This document shows, in pieces, positions 24,468-35,411 of a stretch of 64,000 nt of DNA. Every line of letters starts with the position of its first letter. The first letter of the stretch is position 1. The translations under genes and the position numbers were made by a program. The DNA lies in assembly GCA_001931905.2 (NCBI GenBank), contig MSJI02000519.1:21231-85230 (forward strand), written 5' to 3'. The notes beneath the pieces were generated by a model. That model was not told the origin of the DNA, searched no databases, and saw only the letters and a list, made by a program, of their open reading frames with translations. The DNA is from Cladosporium sp. IMV 00045 (taxonomy: Eukaryota > Ascomycota > Dothideomycetes > Cladosporiales > Cladosporiaceae).

Positions 24468-25154
24468 GTTTGGTTTCTTGAATAATGCCAGAGCACCGCG
24501 TTGATGTTAATGGGTGTCGTTAGGTATTTTATTGATCTTCAAGCATCGATGCATCCATGCTCGGCTAGCGAGCTTGGTCCGAACAACCCCGCGTCTTCAA
24601 GTCTTTACGAGGCGGGACCTCTCTTCTACATGTATCAAACATTCTTAAGACACTCGACAGAGCTACAGAGACTCGATGCGGTTTCTCAATCAGGTCTTAA
24701 CAACGAGTCGAAATCATTGCTCTGATAGTAAGATACGGTCGAAGTAATCCAGAGGCAGACCCCATTCATTTTCCTCAGTCGTCTCACAAACCGCCTTTGT
24801 CACGGTTTGACGAAATGCATCATCACTCCAGCACGATCAATTCAATTGCAATGAGCAGTTGCATTGAATCAGCCAAAATGCTTAGAAAGCCTTTCCCTTG
24901 CGCGGGAACGCGGCATCAAAAATGATACCAGGTGATCTTTTCTACATGTAACATGATGATCTATGACATCGCCAGACCACCAGCTCCCGTCGTCCGGCTA
25001 TAAGGCTCACGGGTCCTCCGCAGACCACCCGTCACAAGCCTTCGTCGATACAACCTATCGAAAATCCATACATACCATTGAGCAACGACGCTTTCAAGAT
25101 TGCAGCTTCTCTTTCCAATCAAGAAGAAAAGAACCTCACAAATAGGATTTAATC
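24468..25154. promoter_or_regulatory. Divergent promoter region RCC1-like / alpha-beta hydrolase
   Basis: 687 bp between divergent starts. A purine-rich leader (aagaagaaaagaacc) lies just upstream of the hydrolase ATG. No other feature seen. Confidence 0.4.
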
Positions 25155-26196
25155 ATGCCAGGCCGCAGCCACGTCACCGTGCCACACCTCAACGGCACCA
25201 TCGCCGCCTACCAAACCTCGGGCGACCTGGACGCCACCAAACCGACTCTCGTCATGGTCAACTCTTTCCTCACGAACTCGAACCTCTACGGCTCGCAGTA
25301 CGCCAACAAGAACCTGACCGACCGCATGAACCTCATCGCCATCGAGCTGCTGGGCCACGGCGAGACGCGCACCAAGTCCGAGCACTGGACTTATTGGGAT
25401 ACGGCCATCATGAACCTCCAGGTGCTCGAGGCGTTGCGCAAGAGGGGCGAGATTGCGGGTAAAGTATTTGTGCTGGGGACGAGTCAGGGCGGGTGGATCA
25501 CGGCGAGGATGGCGCTGCTGGCGCCTGAGATGGTATGTTTCTCTGAGCTGTTTATCGATCGCCTGTTCGATACGAACGAAACAAACGAACAAATCAAGAC
25601 GAAATCCCACACCCTCGATCTGAAGATGTTCACTTTGCTCACCCTCATCCCCCATTCGACAGATCTCCGGCATCATCCCCCTCGGCACGTCGATGGACTA
25701 CGAAAGCGCCACGACCCGCTCGCTCGGCTGCTGGGACGCCCCCTCCGACCTAACCAGCATGATCGACTCCCTGACCACCAACGACCCGGTCCCCGACTCT
25801 TTCACCCTGCCTCTCGAAAACGCCGACTTTCTAATCGACATCGGCTTCGGGAAAGACAGCATCTCCCCCTCCGACCGCGCCTACTGGCGCGAGCAAATCC
25901 AATCCTCCTACGCGGGCGACGAGGGCCGAAGGCGCGCGCGCATGGCGGCCATAAACCTGCGCGATAGAGACGGTTTGCACGGCCGGCTGTGGGACGTGCG
26001 GTGTCCCGTCTTGTGGCTGCATGGGACGGCGGATGCGGTGTATTCGGTGAAGAACGCGGAGAGGGAGATTGAGAAGCTTGCGAATGCGCCGTGGAAGGAG
26101 TTGAGGGTCGTGCAGGGCGGGGAGCATTTTTTGAGTTTCAGTCATCCCAAGGAGGTGGATGGGGCGTTGGTGGAGTTTGTCGAGAGGTGGGCGTGA
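25155..26196 (+). CDS. Alpha/beta-hydrolase fold protein
   Basis: Two exons, 25155-25532 and 25663-26196, giving 303 aa; the intron (gtatgt...cag, 130 nt) is longer than most here. The nucleophile elbow is GTSQGGW with Ser110. The oxyanion-side block is ELLGHGETRT. The acid is in LWLHGTADAVY and the catalytic His in QGGEHFLSF, so the triad is complete. The fold resembles small soluble esterases or C-C hydrolases often found in fungal secondary metabolism, but no biosynthetic neighbours are present. There is no signal peptide, so it is probably cytosolic. Substrate unknown. Confidence 0.9.
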
Positions 26197-27153
26197 GGGA
26201 GGAGGTTTTGTTGTTGTCGTTGTTTTGTAAGGTTTGGGTTGGGTTTTTTGAGGGCTGATGTCTTTGTGTTCGTCGAGAGTTATATTGATGTCTTTTGTCG
26301 TAATCTCCCTCTTTTCGAATGCTACTCTGCTCGTCCGAACCTCTTATGAACAATCGATTGGTACATTGCCCCGAATGCTAGTCGAGGCGGATTCCCTTCT
26401 TCGGGTCTCGTGTATGCGCGGAAAGTGGACATTGACGGCGCGTGACCCAAGGCAGCGCGGTTCGCTGATTGAACGTGTTCGCCGAGGAGACCGTCGAGAC
26501 AGCGAGCGCAGGTTCGCGACGAGCAGCAAGCACGCTTGTTTGATTGATTGATAGTCGCCCACAATGCTACTGTCAGCACGATGCTTCGTCCCAAAGTCCA
26601 TGCCATCCATTGAGAGGAACTCAATAGCAACGCACCCATGAAACTGTTCCCCGTGAGCATTGATGAGATGATCTTCAACCCTGCAAGATGCGATGCGCTT
26701 TTCGATTCTTCATTGTCGAAGATGAATACCGTTGTGGAACTGCTCTTGGTGTAGACGGCGGGTTCTCATGCTTGTCGAGCCATTAGAGGCTCCTCCAAAG
26801 TCCTTTGTCCATCGGACTCGGATCTTGATGTGGTGCTATGTCTTGACAGTCAGTCTATCAATGGCGCATCTGGAGCTTCAGAAGACCTCTCGAGGAAAGC
26901 AGCAAGCAAATTGAACAGGAAGGGCAAAGAGGTCTTTTTGTTTGACCCGCCCAAGAAATTTCGTCAATGTTCCAAATGCTCGCTTTTTATAGCAGATTTC
27001 CCTTTCCCACCCCTGATGAATGCGCTTTCGAAGTCCCTGAACCTCTCCCCCGAATCTCAGGTCTGGCGCCCATTATGTCTCTATCAATCAAATCGATCAA
27101 ATCGATCATCACTCCTCTCAACGCCTCAATACCCCCTCTCTCACAACCACCTT
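26197..27153. other. Convergent intergenic region
   Basis: 957 bp between the stops of the hydrolase (+) and the Nudix gene (-). Only short, unsupported open frames; no RNA gene, repeat or mobile element recognised. Confidence 0.4.
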
Positions 27154-27720
27154 CTAATCGCGTCTCACAGCGCTCCTCTCCAACGCCTCCAACAACTCCG
27201 GCCGTCCCTGCAGACTCTCCTTAGCCTTGCCATAAGCCATCCAGCACCTCGTGCGCTTATGGCTCTCGGGCCAGACGTCCTCCTCCTTGTGCACGAGGCC
27301 GTCGAAGAAGCGGTACGCGGCGCGGGGCGCCGTCTCGCCGTACTTTTTGATCTGCGCCTCCGTGCGCTGCTCCTCGATCAAGCCCAGGTCCTTCTCGATC
27401 GTCACGTGGATGCCCGCCTCTTCCCACGCCTCGCGCGCGGCGGCCTCGGCTTCGCTCGCTTCGTCCGCTTCCCAGCCGCCTTTGGGCAGGACCCAGCCTT
27501 TGCGCGACGAGGATTGGATTAACAGGACTTTGGTGCGGTCGGCGGAGAGGGGGACGATGCCTGCCACGAGGCGTTCGCCATTGGGTCCGTATCTGTGGTG
27601 GGGAGGGTTAGCTGTGTTGATGTTGGTTGAGGATGAGGGTTGGATCGTGTACCTCTGGTTGTCTCTGCCGACTCGGGCGTGCATGGAGCGCTCAGGCTGT
27701 GTTTGTTGCTCTTGCGCCAT
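27154..27720 (-). CDS. Nudix hydrolase, diphosphoinositol-polyphosphate phosphohydrolase type
   Basis: Two exons, 27720-27653 and 27592-27154, giving 168 aa. The intron begins gtacac, has a GCTAAC branch and ends cacag. Although the intron is itself open in frame, removing it restores the family join DNQRYGPNGERLVAG. The Nudix box is GGWEADEASEAEAAAREAWE, followed by EAGI, and is preceded by the KGWVLPKGG motif typical of the DIPP/Aps1 group. Such enzymes hydrolyse inositol pyrophosphates and diadenosine polyphosphates and so affect phosphate signalling. Length and motif order match yeast Aps1-like proteins. It is divergent from ATE1 over 1.39 kb. Confidence 0.92.
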   Translation of the reverse strand: MAQEQQTQPERSMHARVGRDNQRYTIQPSSSTNINTANPPHHRYGPNGERLVAGIVPLSADRTKVLLIQSSSRKGWVLPKGGWEADEASEAEAAAREAWEEAGIHVTIEKDLGLIEEQRTEAQIKKYGETAPRAAYRFFDGLVHKEEDVWPESHKRTRCWMAYGKAKESLQGRPELLEALERSAVRRD

Positions 27721-29110
27721 GGCGGGCTGGTGGGTGGATGTTGGAAGGAGAGTGAAGAAGTTGGATCGGGAGTTCTGGGATTATTCGTCTCGTCGTTACC
27801 TGCCGTGACTGAGGAATGCCACAGTCACCGGTGGTGCTTTGGTGGTGCCCGGCCTTCAAGGCAAGAGGGTGATGCAGTCGTAACAACGTGAGCACGTGGG
27901 CAGGTGAGCAGCAGGTGAATGCGGCGAGGCGATGGAGTGGGTGATTGCAGACCGTTCAGTCCCGCGCGAGACGGGGCTGGAGGCGATCGCTGGATCGTGT
28001 GAGGCGAAGGAGGGCCCTGGTGGAGGGGTGCAGCATGGTGGGAAGAAGGAGAGCGAGATGGGTAGGCGGCGTGGTTGAGTGGGCGGTGGGTTGGTCAAAT
28101 ACTCTAACGCCCGTCCGGGTCTGGGGGTGGGAGCGCTGGTGGCTCGCTCGCCCATTCCCTCTCTCTCCGACCCTTCCCTTCCCTTCCTCCCGCCCTGCCC
28201 TGCCCTGCTAGTTGGAGTGTTTAGTGTTGGGTTGGCCCTTGCCGTGTCATTATTCACTGCAGTACCTTCTACTCTACTACCGATGACGCTAATTGACACA
28301 AGCCTGGCGGATGAGCAAGCCGCGGTATTTGACGGTACTAGAGCGGAGCTGCAAGCCAGAGAAATAAAAATGCACAGGTGAATGGGGATATTGGCGCATC
28401 TCTCGCTCGCTCGCTTGTCCGGTCTGTGGCGCGGGGCCAGCCAGTGCCTGGAGAGGTCGGCGAGAGTGGGAGGGGCACACGAAAATGCCGGGCACGTGGT
28501 CAATTTAGAAGGGCGAAATAGGGAGATGTTGGTAGGTCGTGCTTGCAATTCTGCATTTCTTCAATCAACCAAATATTGACGTCGGCTGCATCGCCGATCT
28601 TCAATCAATATTTCAAGCATATTGATTGATTGGCCGCAAGTGGTGAAGTGCCAGTGATGGTTTCTTCACCCAAGCATGTTCCCTCTCGTCTTCCTGTGTG
28701 TCTCACGTTCTTCCGCCAACAACGTCATCTCCAACGTGGGATGAGAAAGGTGAAGACGAATGCTCAGGCGCTGCTCTGAAGGCACCCAGCGAGTCCACAT
28801 ACATGTACCTACCGCATCTCATACCTACTACCACTGCATGCCCGTACATGCACGGCTGCCGTACCACCCTGCATATAAAATAAACAGGGCATCCACCACT
28901 CAAATCCGCCTTTCCTGACACATCGCCCGTCTCTTCCCAAATCATCATTCTCTCCTCCACCCCACTAGCGACAATAATCCACTCCACGCCGTCTCAAAAG
29001 CAGATCCCACCCTCACATCATCACACCTCCCGCCCAGCAACGCCCGCTTTTCTGGCACACGACAGCTCCCAAGAACAACCGCGCAAAAGACTCGCCGCTC
29101 ATTCATCATC
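27721..29110. promoter_or_regulatory. Divergent intergenic region Nudix / ATE1 with a perfect hairpin
   Basis: 1.39 kb between divergent start codons. It contains an 11-bp inverted repeat with a 7-nt spacer at 28601-28629 (listed separately) and a related partial copy of one arm at 28561-28568. A purine/pyrimidine-skewed stretch occupies 28010-28210. No supported coding region. Confidence 0.45.
28601..28629. repeat. Perfect inverted repeat (11-bp arms)
   Basis: TCAATCAATAT at 28601-28611 pairs exactly with ATATTGATTGA at 28619-28629 around a 7-base spacer. It lies in the upstream region shared by the Nudix gene and ATE1. A terminator hairpin, a site for a dimeric DNA-binding protein or chance remain possible. 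Confidence 0.6.
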
Positions 29111-31108
29111 ATGCAGGTCTCGAGCAACGCCAGCATGGGCCTCTCCCTAATCACGCCTATAGGTAAGCCCCGTCCGAGTCCAATCGCGCTTTCACTCCCG
29201 AGCACGTGCTCTCTTTCCTCCCACGCCCATTTCCCACCTCTTCCACACTTCACTTCTCTCGACTGCCTCTGCCGGGTTTGGAAAGAGTGGGCGTGCCTCT
29301 CACCGGCATATGCCAGCTCAGAAATGAAAATCGTGTCCTTGCTGACAGCTGTCTCTCTCAATCTTCCCAGGCTATCAAAGCGGCGACTGCGGTTACTGCA
29401 AAGCAGAAGAGTCAGGTCGGCGAACTCCCGATTCCCGTGCGTTGATCTCATGACGCTGTACCTTTTTTTTTTTTCCTTGATATCCCCTCGTCTTTTTGCC
29501 ATTTCTGGAAGTCATCAAGCGTTTCATCGTGACTCTTTGATCATACATCACGTCGTTTTCATTCAAAATTCTGCACACGCTCGCGAGACAGACAGTCCAT
29601 GTTCTAACACCAAAAAGGTGCTTCGTACTATGCATTGGCCAAGCTGCTCACGCCTGAGCATTATCAAATGCTCATGGATCGTGGCTGGAGGCGGTAAGTG
29701 CTGGACATCGACCTTGTTCAATCATATATCAATCCCGAACAGCCAAAATAACGTTATTGTCGCTGACGTACCAAACAAGGTCTGGAACTCTCTGCTATCT
29801 CCCAGATGCCTCAAGATCATGCTGTCCCCATTACACGATAAGGTATGTTGCATTTGACTCACAGCCATTTTCGGTGTATTGACAGACCATCAGACTGCCC
29901 GCTTCCGAATTCCAAGCGAGCCGAGATCAAAGACAAGCAATCTATCGATGGAATCGATTTGTGCTGGGTGACAAGTACATCAGGCAAGCAAGTCTGAAGA
30001 ATCCCAAAGGCAAAGGGTAAGCTTCAAAAGTGATGTTGATCTACTTTTGAACATGGCTTACGGTCTCACCAGTGAAAAGAAACGCAACACCAACACATTC
30101 GATCTCGTCACAGCAGTGCACGAAAGCGAAGAATCAAACATCATACCAGACGTCGAACCAGCGCCCGACCACCGTTTCACAACAACATTGGAACCCGACA
30201 CTTTCGACGAAGAGAAATACGCCCTCTTCAAAGACTATCAAGAACACGTGCACCACGAAGGACCCTCAGAAATCACCCGTGCAGGCTTCAAGCGTTTTCT
30301 CTGCTCCTCCCCAGTCGACCGAAGGACCGAAGCATCAGGCAAGAAACTCGGAAGCTACCACCACTGCTACCGGCTAGATGGTCGCCTCATCGCCATGGCC
30401 GTGCTCGACCTCCTTCCCCACGCCGTCAGCGGCGTCTACTTCATCTACCACCGCGACTTCGAGAAGTGGAGTCTGGGCAAGCTCAGCGCGCTGCGTGAGG
30501 CGGCCCTCGCGCTGGAAGGCGGCTATCAGTACTACTACATGGGCTACTATATCCACAGCTGTCTCAAGATGCGGTACAAGGGCACCTACAAACCGCAGCA
30601 CGTGCTTGATTTTGAGAGTTTCGAGTGGAGTCCTCTGGACGAGGAAATGAGCCGCTTGATGGACGAGAGGAAATGGGTCAGCATAAGCCGCGAGCGGAAG
30701 GCCAAACAAATCCCATCGACTCCTCCCAAGGAAAGCAACGCAAAAGACGAAGCAAGCAACGGCGCGGCAGAAGAACCGCGCAATCCATCCGCCAACGAAC
30801 CCCCCTCCCCCTCCCCCTACCCAACACCCAACCACCCCGTCCCCCTCTCCGCCGCCAACTCGAACCTCTCGCTCCTCGAACTCGGCATGCCGGGCGTCCT
30901 CTCCCTCGCCGAAGTCAGAGAAACCGTCGACTTGGACGAGATCAAAATCTTCCTGGGCAAAGGCGGCGTGCACCGCACGCAAGACATTGTCAGCTGGGGG
31001 GAGGGGGAGGAGACGGATCCGACGAGCATCAAAGGTGTTATTGCGGAGTTTGCGGCTTGTTTGGGTCCGGAGTTGAGTAGGGGGGTGGTGGTGAATTTTG
31101 GGAGGTGA
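29111..31108 (+). CDS. ATE1: Arginyl-tRNA--protein transferase
   Basis: Six exons: 29111-29162, 29371-29436, 29618-29693, 29780-29842, 29894-30016 and 30073-31108, giving 471 aa. The short 5' exons carry the conserved N-terminal Cys region: DCGYCK in exon 2, then DRGWRR / SGTLCYLPD and SRSCCPHYTIR in exons 3-5. The transferase core includes RDQRQAIYRWNRF, the SGVYFIYHRDFEKWSLG block and YYMGYYIHSCLKMRYKGTY. ATE1 attaches Arg to N-terminal Asp, Glu or oxidised Cys and feeds the Arg/N-degron pathway in cytosol and nucleus. Exon 5 uses the second of two nearby AGs (catcag), required to keep frame. A Pro/Ser/Glu-rich insert lies near residue 360. Confidence 0.95.
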
Positions 31109-31618
31109 TGGGGGCTACGTGAGTTTGGGTGGGATGGGGTTGAGTTTGTGGTGTGGTGGTTGTGGTGGATGTATGAAGACTGGTAGTGGTGGTTGCGGTC
31201 GATGGTAGTCTTCTAGTCCTTATATTTCTGACTATTTGTACGGATTGAAAAATGGTATATTGTGCTTTGCGAGTCTTCTGTTCCGTACTGTCACGCCCTT
31301 GTCCCACGTTCTGTAATCCGTGTTTCTCCCAGTGCACTAGTTGCACCGTTCAATGTCTCACTCCGCGTGTTGTACGCGTGAGCGCAATATTTGCCACTGC
31401 TCATTGCTGCCGCCTTGAGGAACGCAATGCCCAACGGTATTTTTTTTTTTTTTTTTTTTTTTTTTGTTGGAGCTGTAGTCTCCCCGGCTCGCTTGCCAGG
31501 CTGAACGAGTCGCTGGAGAATTGCTCTTTTCCAACCACCCATCAGCCTTCCTCGAATCAATCTCGCCAAAGGGTCAGAAGAAGTCCACGAACTTCCCCTC
31601 CTCCACCTCAGCAGTCGC
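31109..31618. other. Convergent intergenic region with a T26 tract
   Basis: 510 bp between the stops of ATE1 (+) and the glycosyltransferase (-). A run of 26 T occupies 31440-31465. No target-site duplication or element body is apparent next to it. Confidence 0.45.
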
Positions 31619-33118
31619 TCAAGTCACGGTCCAACTCATCACCTCCCTCTCACAAACCCCATGCGCATCCGCCCACTGCACGACCCTCTCCGGAATCCAC
31701 CCGGCCCTCACCCCCTCCGCCTTCTGCCCCAACCTCCCCTCCGTCGAGAACGAACACCCCATGTCCGAAAGCGCATACTGCACGCAGCCCCGCGCCCCTT
31801 CGCACATTTCGCGACACTCGCCCAGCGTGCTGTTGAGCGTGCCCGCGCGCAAGTCGGGCGACAGATTCGACCAGTCCGCGCGCTCAGCACCACCACCTTC
31901 AACCCCGGCTTCACCGCCCGCCGCGATGTGCGGCAGCACGTACTGCCGGAAAACGTCCTGGTGGTGCAAGCGCATGCGCTCCGCGTGGCGCCAGGAAACG
32001 CTGCCGCCTTTGCGTGCCCGACGGGCCTGCGCGTCGCGCAACCAGTCCTGCTCGAACGTGAAGAGGCTCTCGATCTCCGCGGGGGCGAGGTGGTGGTAGG
32101 AAAGCGCCGGGGCGCACCATAGACTGCGGCCGTCGGATTTGTCCTCTGCGAAGTCCATGGTGTGCGGGTTGCCGCCTTGGAACATGGGCCAGGCCCAGGT
32201 GAGGGGCGTGCCGGAGGCCTGCAGGGCTTTGCCCAGAATGCAGTCGCCGGCCCAGTGCGCGGAGGTCAGGGCGTGCCATTCGGCGGCGTTTGAAGTGTAG
32301 AGTTGCGCGGCGCGCTCGAGGGCGGGGCGGGAGATGAGGAAGCTCGACCCCCCGTGGGCGAAGACGTCTTGGTCGATTTGCACCTCGCTGCCGTAGTAGA
32401 GGGGCTCGCTGGGGTCGAGGTGTTGCAGCCAGTCGAGCAGGTTGGACCAGATGAGGTAGGTGTCTGGTTCGACGAAGACGTACCATTTCTTCTCCGGGTG
32501 GAGCTCGAGGGTGCGGACGGCCATGGGGAGGAATTTCCACTTGTCGAGGCGCCAGCCTTCGTTGTCTGTCTTGCCTAGCGTGCCGGTTTCGAGGCTCACG
32601 GCGCCGCTGAGCTCCGAGTCGTCTAGAGATTCGCGTCCGTGGTCGCGGAGTCTTCGCCAGAGTTCGAAGTCGGGGTGGAGGTTTTTGACGTCTTCTTCGA
32701 CGTCCGAGAGCAGATCGTGGACTTGGTGGCCCTCGAATTCTTCCTCGTAGTCGGATAGGACGATGTAGTCGTTGTAGCATTGAAAGGTGGTGTTGAGATG
32801 CGCGGGGAGTTTGTCCTTGATCTCGGTCGCGCCGGTTCGCATGACTACGAGGACGTCCTCGCCGCCTTTCAGCTTCTTGCAAGGCAGGTCTTCTTGTACG
32901 TGATATGTAGGGGTGGTGGTGGTAGTCGTTGTCGTCGAAGTATTTTGCGTGGCTTCCTCTTGGTTTCCTTTAGAGGACATGACCGGAAGTTTCCACTTCG
33001 GTAGCGTTGGGTAGTTGTAACAAAGATGCATGGCCAGGAGCAGAGTCATTCCGATTGCCATCAGGGCCACGGCTTTTGACGCCGCCCGCGGTGTCGTGCC
33101 AGTGTTGAGGCCCTGCAT
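31619..33118 (-). CDS. GT31/DUF604-type glycosyltransferase, type II Golgi membrane protein
   Basis: Single exon, 499 aa, from the ATG at 33118; the frame continues a little upstream but without an ATG. A membrane anchor lies near residues 15-31 (AVALMAIGMTLLLAMHL), followed by a Thr-rich stem. The fringe-like catalytic domain includes KWYVFVEPDTYLIWSNLL (acidic metal-site region), an HGGSSFLISRPAL block and HWAGDCILGKAL. A C-terminal Cys-containing module (GECREMCEGARGCVQY ... GCSFS) is usual in fungal members. Members are thought to add beta-linked hexoses in the Golgi; donor and acceptor cannot be read from sequence. Confidence 0.9.
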   Translation of the reverse strand: MQGLNTGTTPRAASKAVALMAIGMTLLLAMHLCYNYPTLPKWKLPVMSSKGNQEEATQNTSTTTTTTTTPTYHVQEDLPCKKLKGGEDVLVVMRTGATEIKDKLPAHLNTTFQCYNDYIVLSDYEEEFEGHQVHDLLSDVEEDVKNLHPDFELWRRLRDHGRESLDDSELSGAVSLETGTLGKTDNEGWRLDKWKFLPMAVRTLELHPEKKWYVFVEPDTYLIWSNLLDWLQHLDPSEPLYYGSEVQIDQDVFAHGGSSFLISRPALERAAQLYTSNAAEWHALTSAHWAGDCILGKALQASGTPLTWAWPMFQGGNPHTMDFAEDKSDGRSLWCAPALSYHHLAPAEIESLFTFEQDWLRDAQARRARKGGSVSWRHAERMRLHHQDVFRQYVLPHIAAGGEAGVEGGGAERADWSNLSPDLRAGTLNSTLGECREMCEGARGCVQYALSDMGCSFSTEGRLGQKAEGVRAGWIPERVVQWADAHGVCEREVMSWTVT

Positions 33119-34557
33119 GTTGTGTTGAAAGAAAAAGGGAATCGAAAGGTTGATTGGCAGGAGGTATTTGCGAGGGATCAATCACCCATGTGAATGGGAA
33201 TGCCTTGAGAGGCCGTAAGAACAACAAAATGAGAGTGACTGTATTTTAGAAGATTCAAACAAAGACAAGAGAAAGTGTGAATGGCATGTAAGGTATGGGA
33301 ATGACAGGACGGTATAGAGCGACGAGCGAAGGAAGGAAAGGAAGGCAAGAACGAAACATGATACCCCCACCGTTGTATACATTGCAATTGTTAGCAGGCA
33401 CACGCGTGGCCTGATCATCCATCACCGGACAGGGAAGTCTGGCACAAGAGGGGCGGATGCTGGGTTTGTGATTGCTGAGTGGGCGCTGCTGTTTCGCCGT
33501 TGATTGCCAGTTGCGATCTGCGTTGGACCTTGCGGGCTGATTACGACGACTAAAAAAATCCATCGAGCTCATCCCCAGCAAGAGGAAGCCAGTCAGCCCT
33601 ACGGAGACAAGCTCCGTCAACCGAATGCTTTGCCTCGCTGCAAGCAATTCCAAGTGATGCATTTCGGTTATCTTGGCCTCTTGATATCTTTGCAATGATA
33701 TATGCTGAAACCGATAGTCTCTGCATTCTCGGTGAGTGCAGTCGGTCATCTGTACGAATGCTGTGTCACCACATCCCCGGTAGTGTTCCTTGCTGCAGAT
33801 AGCCATGTCTCACCTTGCAAGGCTTAATTGACGTCTCGCAAAGTCACCATGTACAGACATGTATCACTTATGAGACGTCGCGGTGCATCCAATCGTTGTG
33901 TGAGGTGAACAATACCATTGCTGAGGTTTATCGCTGCAAGCAGCCGCTGCCGGTATATGATAATTGCAGCTCAGAGAGCTAAAACGATCTGCAATAACAA
34001 GGTATTTTGCTTCTTAGATCACTTGCTTGTGCCGGACGAATTCTCTAGCCAGAGGACAGGAGCCAGACCTCTGACAACAGCTTTTCTGCAGTGATACATA
34101 TCTTGTCCTTCATATTTCCTTGGCGGGCGCATTCTCTCCATTTGCCCACCTTTGTCGGCGTTATTGCTGCGCGTACGTTCGTGTTCCCAGTCTCCGTCTA
34201 GATGACGGCTTTGCCCACAAGGGCGATTTTCTCGCCGTGTCGGGCATGAGCGACGAGACAAGCAGTAGAGGCGGCCTCGCGCTCGTTGTCTTAACAAGGC
34301 ATGTTGTATCGATGTCGGTGTAGCAAACATGTAACCTGGCCCCTCGTCCTGGCCGCGACGTACTCTGTTGTATCGTGTCGCGTCGCGCGCAGTTTTATTT
34401 TGACAGCGACCAGCTCTGCCTGAGAACAGCACGCATCATCTGTAAAGATGGACGCGCAAATTTCACTTCCTTGAATTCTCAGCCGGTGATGTCCATAAAC
34501 CCAGCCTCACCCACCTCCAAGGCCGCGCATAAAACCGTCACCCACTCCCCCATCTCT
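33119..34557. other. Intergenic region upstream of the glycosyltransferase gene
   Basis: 1.44 kb between the GT31 start and the SUS1-like stop, both on the minus strand. Short open frames are present on both strands, none with recognisable protein character. Presumed to hold the GT31 promoter and the SUS1-like 3' UTR. Confidence 0.4.
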
Positions 34558-34947
34558 TCAAGCCCCCTTCTTCTCCAACTCACAAACGCCCTCCAACTCC
34601 CTCCTAACAGCCTCCACGCCCCCCTCCGCCGCCGCCATCGGGACCACCAAATCCCCCTCGACAACACCGTCCTCCTCATCCCTGCCCTCCAATCTCACCT
34701 TCGCCTTGACCTTCTCCACGGCCTCGAAGTACGTCGCGCACTCGCCCGAGCGGAACAGCGCGGTCACGTACTCGCGCAAGTTCTCGCTCCAGCCGGCTTC
34801 GTCGAGGCGCTGGCGCAGCGCGGTTTGGATGCGCGCGATCCCGCCGTTGGCGAGGAGGGCGAGCGTCACTTGGTCTTGGATGGTGTTTGCCGATTGGGGG
34901 TTGCTGGTTGAGGTGCCGTTGACGGGGATTTTGGGCGGGTTGGCCAT
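34558..34947 (-). CDS. SUS1: SUS1/ENY2-like SAGA and TREX-2 subunit
   Basis: Single exon, 129 aa. The helical core at residues about 21-70 (VTLALLANGGIARIQTALRQ, then RLDEAGWSENLREYV) fits the ENY2/Sus1 pattern: a short helix, an LL..G turn, then L..RL.E.GW...L. A C-terminal helix (GGVEAVRRELEGVCEL) matches the family's last helix. An acidic insert (about residues 86-100) lengthens the inter-helix linker compared with the roughly 100-residue yeast and animal proteins. Sus1 belongs to the SAGA deubiquitinase module and to TREX-2, linking transcription with mRNA export. Similarity is at motif level, so the assignment is likely but not certain. Confidence 0.7.
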   Translation of the reverse strand: MANPPKIPVNGTSTSNPQSANTIQDQVTLALLANGGIARIQTALRQRLDEAGWSENLREYVTALFRSGECATYFEAVEKVKAKVRLEGRDEEDGVVEGDLVVPMAAAEGGVEAVRRELEGVCELEKKGA

Positions 34948-35411
34948 TGCGTTTTGTTGGTGGTGGTGTCGGGAATGATATATGTTGTGGTTGTTGGTGG
35001 GCTGGGGTTGGGGATCTGGGGCGCCGGCGAGGTGTGAAGTCAGGAGAAAGGCGAGTGCGAGGAATTGAGGCTCAGGTCGTGACTTCGTGGTGGCGCGGGA
35101 TGTGGTTTAGTTGCGTGAATATGTGTTTGTAACTGTAGGTTGGCTGGAGGGTCTCGGAAAGCCAGGTTCAAGCATGAGGCGTAGGCGAAGCCCAACGCGC
35201 GCGTGAACATGTGAAGCTTGGCGTATAGCATGGCCAACAGATGACGACGGACCGTGAAGGCACATACTTTGATCAATAGTGAATGTCATATCAAATCCTC
35301 GCATACAATGAACTGTTGGATAATCTACACATCGCTAGAATAACCTTTCACAGCCCGCTGACCTTTACGAAATCATAAAATCATGAAACCCTTTCCTTCA
35401 TCCCAAACATA
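34948..35411. other. Intergenic region SUS1-like / PAF-AH-like gene
   Basis: 464 bp, expected to carry the SUS1-like promoter and the 3' UTR of the lipase gene. Nothing else recognised. Confidence 0.4.

Noticed and set aside
27856..28548. 230-codon open frame on the minus strand upstream of the Nudix gene
   Set aside because: Low-complexity Pro/Ser/Arg-rich translation of a skewed stretch; no recognised motif.
31440..31465. T26 tract as the tail of a retroposed element
   Set aside because: No element body, target-site duplication or reverse-transcriptase remnant next to it; homopolymer tracts also occur at 6406-6427.
33255..33806. 183-codon open frame on the minus strand upstream of the GT31 gene
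   Set aside because: No protein-like features and no splice-supported join to a neighbour.
34375..34911. 178-codon open frame on the plus strand
   Set aside because: Antisense to the SUS1-like gene; no independent support.
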